A stretch of 64,000 nt of DNA. It comes from Ptychodera flava (Eukaryota > Hemichordata > Enteropneusta > Ptychoderidae). The stretch is from assembly GCF_041260155.1 (NCBI RefSeq), contig NC_091928.1, positions 31,584,888-31,648,887 on the forward strand, written 5' to 3'. The notes under the pieces are model-generated. The model was given only the letters and a program-made list of their open reading frames with translations. It made no database searches and had not been told where the DNA came from. The position numbers and the translations under genes were made by a program. Below, piece by piece: positions 59,062 through 64,000 of this stretch (position 1 is its first letter; each line of letters starts with the position of its first letter).

Positions 59062-61317
59062 ATGGCAGCACTACTTGTATCAACATCCTGGAACAAAAGT
59101 CCTCAGGGATCAACAACCTGGCAGCTGATCAGTGATTTCTGTGAAAACACACTGAAGAAAAAGCCTACTGAGTTGTCTGCAATTCACTGCACTGTCCTTG
59201 ATGTTGAACTGAGTGAAGATCTAAGAAAAGATGCTACAGCACATACAGTGGATTTAATTCCAGCAACAAGACCACAATGGTCTGATCCTGCTGAAGATCC
59301 ACCTGCAATAAACTGGCTTCTCAATCATGTCAACTACTATGAACACCTGCAGAATCTGCAAGATATTAGACATGTAGTTGCATTGTCTGCAAAGACAAAA
59401 AATGCTGCATCTGCTATACATAAACAACTCTTCCCTAAAGCCAAACTTCACCAAATACAGTCCAAACCTTCTGCGTTGTTTGTTGCAAATTCCTGGGATA
59501 AAGATGAGTTAGGTCTCACAGCATTTCACAGATCTCTTGTCCAAGATTTCTGTGACAGAAAGGCAAGTGGAGAAGCCCTGAAAGCCTACTCTACTGTACT
59601 TGATGTCAAAATCAGTGATGAACAGAAGAAAGATGCTGAGAGCTGTGGTGTTACCTTGATTCCAGCACAAATAAAGGAACTAGCTGATCCAGAAGATGAA
59701 CTTCCTGCACTGAAGAGGTTGGCACATCACCCGATATACTACCCAGACCTGAGAGAATTGGAAAATATCCAGTATGTAATTGGTTATGGTCCAACGACAG
59801 GACTGGCAGCAGCTGATATCAAAGCAAAACTGTTTCCCAGTGCAAAGTTAGTTCTCATCAATCATGTCTGCCCAGAACATAACTGTCTGCAAACTATAAA
59901 GAGCAGATTACAAGACTTTGAAGAAAAGATGCTGCGTATGGCAAAGTATGGCAAGTAAAGCAGACCTGATATTTTCCATTGGACCCAAGATCCACCAGTA
60001 TTTTCAGAATGCATACAGGGCTGAGGTCAATGGTAAATACTTGTCAGAGATTCCACATGAAGAAATTCTCCCAAGACCTGTCAGCTGTCAGTTGGGGAAG
60101 GATCCACAAAAAGGGGAAATTCAACAACACCACATACTGACATGTGGTCAGATTGATACACAAGAAGCCATAGAAAGATGTGATGTCATGGCAGCTTCTA
60201 TTGGTACTGCAGCTAATCAGTGGAAGGCAACACACACAAACTCTCCAATGTGGAAGATACAGGGTATCTCCCAACAAGCAGACAATACTATAGAAAAGTT
60301 CATATCCAACAAAATTAAGTGTCCTCATATCAAGCCCACTCTTCATCCAGGCCACTCAGCAAAAGCTCTGCTCAGATCTCTACAACAGTCTCACCTCTGT
60401 CTGCCCCTGCCTTCCTATGTTGATTACAGCTTTTATGGATTAGAAGCAATGGTATCTGGTTTACCAACAGCTGTCGATGAAAATTCTCATCTGGCTCACT
60501 TCATCATTAAACACTTTGAAGATCACACTGATGACTCCATTGTCAAAAGTCCTAAAAAGAACCTGTCCGAGAAAATAGTGAACCATCTTCAAAACACACA
60601 TGTGGCCTTTAAGAAAGCAAAGTGCCTGAAAACAGACTTAGTGAACAGTGAAGTCATATCAACAAGTTATGCAAGGTTTGCCTCCCGTGTAACTACATCG
60701 TTCAAGCAACAAAGTGGAGATGACAGCAAAGATAAAGGAGTGGAGAAAAACAAGAAGGTATTCATCAAGTTGGAATTTCTATAATCACTGTAATTTTTTT
60801 AAATATTTTAATGTGGCATTCTGATAAAGCATGCAAACTCAAATTAAAGTGTAAACACAAATTTACAAATCCTCGTCTGCTGATTGTAAAACAGACAACT
60901 TAAGACAATGACATCAATTATTGACTGTAACAGCAAGAACTAAATTAAATTTATACTCCAGATACAGTGCGTAAAACTCACATGGTATTATTGACAAAAT
61001 GTTGAGTGTGATCACTCCCATCAAAAGTCAGCAAGATATCAGATGTATCACTAAATGCATGAAAACATCTAAGTTGTTCCCTGAGCCCATGTGGCAAAAC
61101 TAGATAATTGTTGCCAGCTATTGAACGACAGAAAAAGACAGCTGTCCTGTTAAGAAATAGAGTTTGCTGTTAGTGCATTGAGTCTTGATCCTTTCTGCAC
61201 ACTCATGTGATTTGCAGATCATGCAGCAATTGGGCAATGACTCTGCTGAAGAGCCTCCAGCAGTTCCCACAACAGTTCAACAGTTTAAACCAATGCGATC
61301 GACCATCAGAACCAAGA
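59062..61317 (+). CDS. GT4-like protein with duplicated N-lobe, frame broken
   Basis: Frame 1 (59062-59958, 298 codons) holds two tandem copies of a Rossmann-like domain, about residues 3-132 and 138-268. Shared landmarks are SWNK/SWDK, DFC, TVLDV, LIPA, YY..L and KLFPxAKL. The next frame (59948-60757) continues with ADLIFSIGPKIHQYF and a C-lobe ending SFYGLEAMVSGLPTAVDENS, the layout of GT-B family 4 glycosyltransferases. The two frames join exactly if one copy of a 10-bp tandem duplication (59936-59955) is ignored. A GT donor at 60758 and an AG acceptor at 61216-61217 give a further exon, 61218-61317 (phase 0, donor AGA|GTAAGT), so the gene continues downstream. The glutamate usually opening the GT4 E-x7-E motif is Val here, suggesting loss of catalysis. 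Related modules occur at the N-terminus of large metazoan defence-type proteins (recalled family knowledge). Function is unknown. The ATG at 59062 is the first in the open frame. Confidence 0.75.
59936..59955 (+). repeat. 10-bp tandem duplication that shifts the frame
   Basis: GTATGGCAAA at 59936-59945 is followed by GTATGGCAAG at 59946-59955. The extra ten bases move the reading frame of the GT4-like gene from frame 1 to frame 2 and create the TAA at 59956-59958. Confidence 0.9.
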
Positions 61318-63534
61318 GTAAGTTATCAAGCGGCTGGTTACATGCAAACCCACGACCTAGCAAAAATAGTATAGTTTGACGCGCGCCTCCAACACTGAAT
61401 TTATAGTGGTGCAGACTCGCTGTTGTTCTGGTGAGTTGGATGTGTCTATTGTCATCATAAGTGTAATATTTGTCCTTCATCGTTCATGCGGCAAACAGCT
61501 GTTTGTGCTGACGCCAATGTGGTGAAGGGTCGGTCTTTTATGTTATTGTAGTACGGTCTTTTTTCTCGGAGTCCTTCCCTCACTAGTGTTATATTCCTTA
61601 CTACACACTTAAGAAAGGTGAAAGCATTGTTCTAAAGGTAATGTCTGCTGCAGCATACCGGTACATAATGAGAACTGACCTGTAAACTATAATAAGGTTG
61701 AATTCCGTTGTGACGACAAAGGATGGGCTCAAGAGGCACTCGAACAGCTGGCTGCACAGTATGTCTTTGTTGATTTGGGTGTACAAGTTTCATGCTGTAA
61801 TATTTTTGAAAGAAGCATGATGAATTGCTACGGGGTACTACTGTCATGGGAGAAACGAGGTGGAATATTTGTCAAAGATGTCAGTTACAGGTGGAGACTT
61901 GATAGATAACTACACTTCAGCGGACAGACTTACACAGTATTCGGTCCTTGATATAAGAAGAGCTGAAGCAAGTGAGAAGACAGATGCACTCGGGTACATA
62001 AAGATCAATATCTATAGTATCTAGTTGCCTACAAAAACAGAGTTGCAAGTCATCATCTGCCAGGTGATAAACCCCTAGCAACTCCGTTGGCTGTCCCATT
62101 GAAGCAGTTTCTGCCAAGTGAAGATTATTATTGTACTTGGGCCTCAGCCCAAGTACATTTGTTTTCATTCCGTGGGAAAAAACTGTAAGGTTATAACCAT
62201 TTCTGGCTGAGACCAGGGAGGGCAAAATGTATTGGCTTCATCTTTCTTGGCATAATAAATGGCGTAATGATGTTAACTGAATGGAAGTGCTGCTCTCAGC
62301 CAGTCTTGAATAAGTGAGATGTGAATATAAATGCTTCTCTATCTGAGTTTTTGCCACAAAATCTTCTGAATATAATCAAAATGTGCATCGAAATGCAACA
62401 ATTAATGTACCCTCCGTTTACTAGGCGATGGCACGACCCTTGCTACACCCACTGGACGAGCCAAAGTGGGAGGGGTAATTTCGGTTTGGTCGAACAGGAG
62501 GGCTCGAGACCAGAATTTAACATTTAAACTTGAAACATGTTTAATCACTGACAAGATGTGGATTAGTGTTAATCAAGAGAAAGTTTGAAAAGGAAAGGTT
62601 TTATATCCCGGACACAATGAAAAACATTACGACTGGAAACTGTACCCCCGGTTGAGAATAGTAATGCCCACAGCGATGGAGAACACTTATCCTTGAGCTG
62701 AGAAAACCAGACCATCATTTCGAAATAGAGCTGCAGATTCGAGAAGCTCGTTAAAAATAGCTAGGTACACCCCATAAAGGGGTGGTTTCGAGTCTTGAGG
62801 GCAAATTTCGCCTCCTTCATTTAGAAATCGTATGTTTGTTTTTCCAGGGGAACACATCATTTGACACAAAATTTGCATGAAAAGGGGTCGCCAGTAAGCA
62901 CGTGGTCAAATCTGGCATAAGAAACAATATGAAATGTTGGGTAAAGCCAGTCCAAAATAAACTGATTTGAACTTTTGTGTTTTGTAATTTATACCACTGC
63001 AGTAACATGACTTTTTTTTGACAACATCACACAATGTAATACGTTTTGAAACTGAATACTCTGACGTATTCTGTGTCCCCTTTGCTAAAAAATACGGTAT
63101 GCCGATTACCATGTAAGGAGATGATGACGTCAAGACAGATTTGTAGTGCGTTTGGTCTTGGATGGTGCACGAAGTTTTGTCGAGGTAGCTTGTGTATTTA
63201 TTTCCTAAATGGGAGATATTAGGGTCGATCTAAAAGAAGGCCGAAAAATGTTATGATACTCTAAGCGAGCTGAACTCCAATGCGAATGGTTGGATAATTT
63301 GGAGGGTGTCTAGACTGATCTCGTCTCATTAAGATTATTTGGCGGTCAGTATTGAATTTCAACTGCGTCACAAGTTTGCGTCGAACGGTCAACGAACGAT
63401 ATTTTAGAAATCTGGAGACATGGCAGTTTTATTTTAGTATTTTATATTTTACAAAAGATGTAAGAAGCAATGATTTTGTTGAAAATTCTGCAAAAAATAT
63501 AGGAAGATTTGATCGCGAACACATTTTCACTTGG
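61318..63534. other. Downstream of the last GT4-like exon, nothing recognised
   Basis: The donor at 61318 requires more exons, but I could not identify one here with certainty; they may lie beyond the window. Frames are under 105 codons and without domains. Confidence 0.4.
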
Positions 63535-63866
63535 GGGTCAACTAGCCCTGCGTACGATGCTGTGTGTTCCGCTACAGCTAACCGCCCCGCTCACCACAGC
63601 CCTGCAAAGACCCGTACGTTGGGTCGGTGACTTCAAATCCATTTTGGGACTTGACGTAAAAAGCCAAATTACTGCCGAAATTCAGCGTTCTTGGGCCCAA
63701 GTCGTATCCCAGCCTACCTCAGCTACTCGATCGCTTCCAAAATGACAGTCTTTTATTCACTTCTCGTAAATAACCGTCGAATGTCGGCAACTCTCTCGCT
63801 GGCCCTGCGTACGATGCTGTGTGTTAGCTGTAGCACATAGCATCGTACGCAGGGCTAGGGGTCAAC
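63535..63866. repeat. Triplicated GCCCTGCGTACGATGCT motif with hairpin
   Basis: CTAGCCCTGCGTACGATGCT occurs at 63542-63561, nearly again at 63799-63818 (CTGGCC...), and inverted at 63839-63858. The last two form a stem of about 20 bp with a 20-base loop. GGGGTCAAC lies beside the first copy (63535) and the third (63858). Confidence 0.85.
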
Positions 63867-64000
63867 ATGGGGTCGCAGCCATGTTGCCTCAAAACTTATT
63901 TCTGTCTGCACTCAAAACTCAAAAATGTCGCACATGAACCTGAAAAATCGATGTAATTTTGTCAAACTTCGGCGAAATTTCAGCCTATAGACAAAATTTC

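Noticed and set aside
62906-63133. Minus-strand frames downstream of the GT4-like gene as further exons
   Set aside because: Wrong strand for the gene and no domain similarity.

Overview
This window looks like nuclear DNA from an invertebrate deuterostome. By eye it is AT-rich and gene-poor. It has long introns with canonical GT-AG borders and many small transposon relics, LINE fragments and microsatellites. The gene types (a TRIM-NHL protein with filamin and NHL repeats, a TNF-superfamily ligand, and a GT4-like glycosyltransferase-fold protein) are ones that expand in hemichordates, echinoderms and lancelets. I lean towards a hemichordate, but the sequence alone does not settle the phylum. 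No rRNA, convincing tRNA, CRISPR array or bacterial-style operon was seen.

Layout. 1-8.4 kb: repeats, a 5'-truncated minus-strand LINE (about 4.64-6.04 kb) lying between two arms of a long inverted repeat, several MITEs and a long (AT)n tract. 8.45-10.67 kb: an intronless TRIM-NHL gene interrupted by one frame change and one in-frame stop. 11.2-12.8 kb: a non-autonomous element built around a roughly 150-bp tandem array. 17.0-26.0 kb: an apparently intact six-exon TNF ligand gene (336 codons plus stop). Its introns hold at least seven inverted-repeat elements. 28-32.7 kb: AT microsatellites and tandem arrays, including a unit of about 228 bp carrying nuclear-receptor-type hexamers. 35.5-37.2 kb: remains of a second TNF ligand gene. 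38.7-39.8 kb: a second LINE fragment on the minus strand. 40.7-57.9 kb: four diverged copies of a non-coding segment. One copy carries a nested pair of MITEs nearby, and another is split by a 5.6-kb insertion with long inverted ends and Penelope-like fossil fragments. 59.06-61.3 kb: a gene whose product has a duplicated Rossmann-like N-lobe followed by a GT4-like C-lobe. Its frame is broken by an exact 10-bp tandem duplication. 61.3-64 kb: nothing coding recognised, with a strong hairpin near the end.

Functional reading. The three recognisable host loci all belong to families linked to innate immunity or cell-cell signalling. Two of the three are interrupted, and the TNF locus has a decayed neighbour. 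This fits turnover of immune-type gene families in a repeat-rich region; it is not a co-regulated cluster. The strongest candidates for novelty are the double-N-lobe GT-like protein and the large inverted-repeat insertion at 49.9-55.5 kb.
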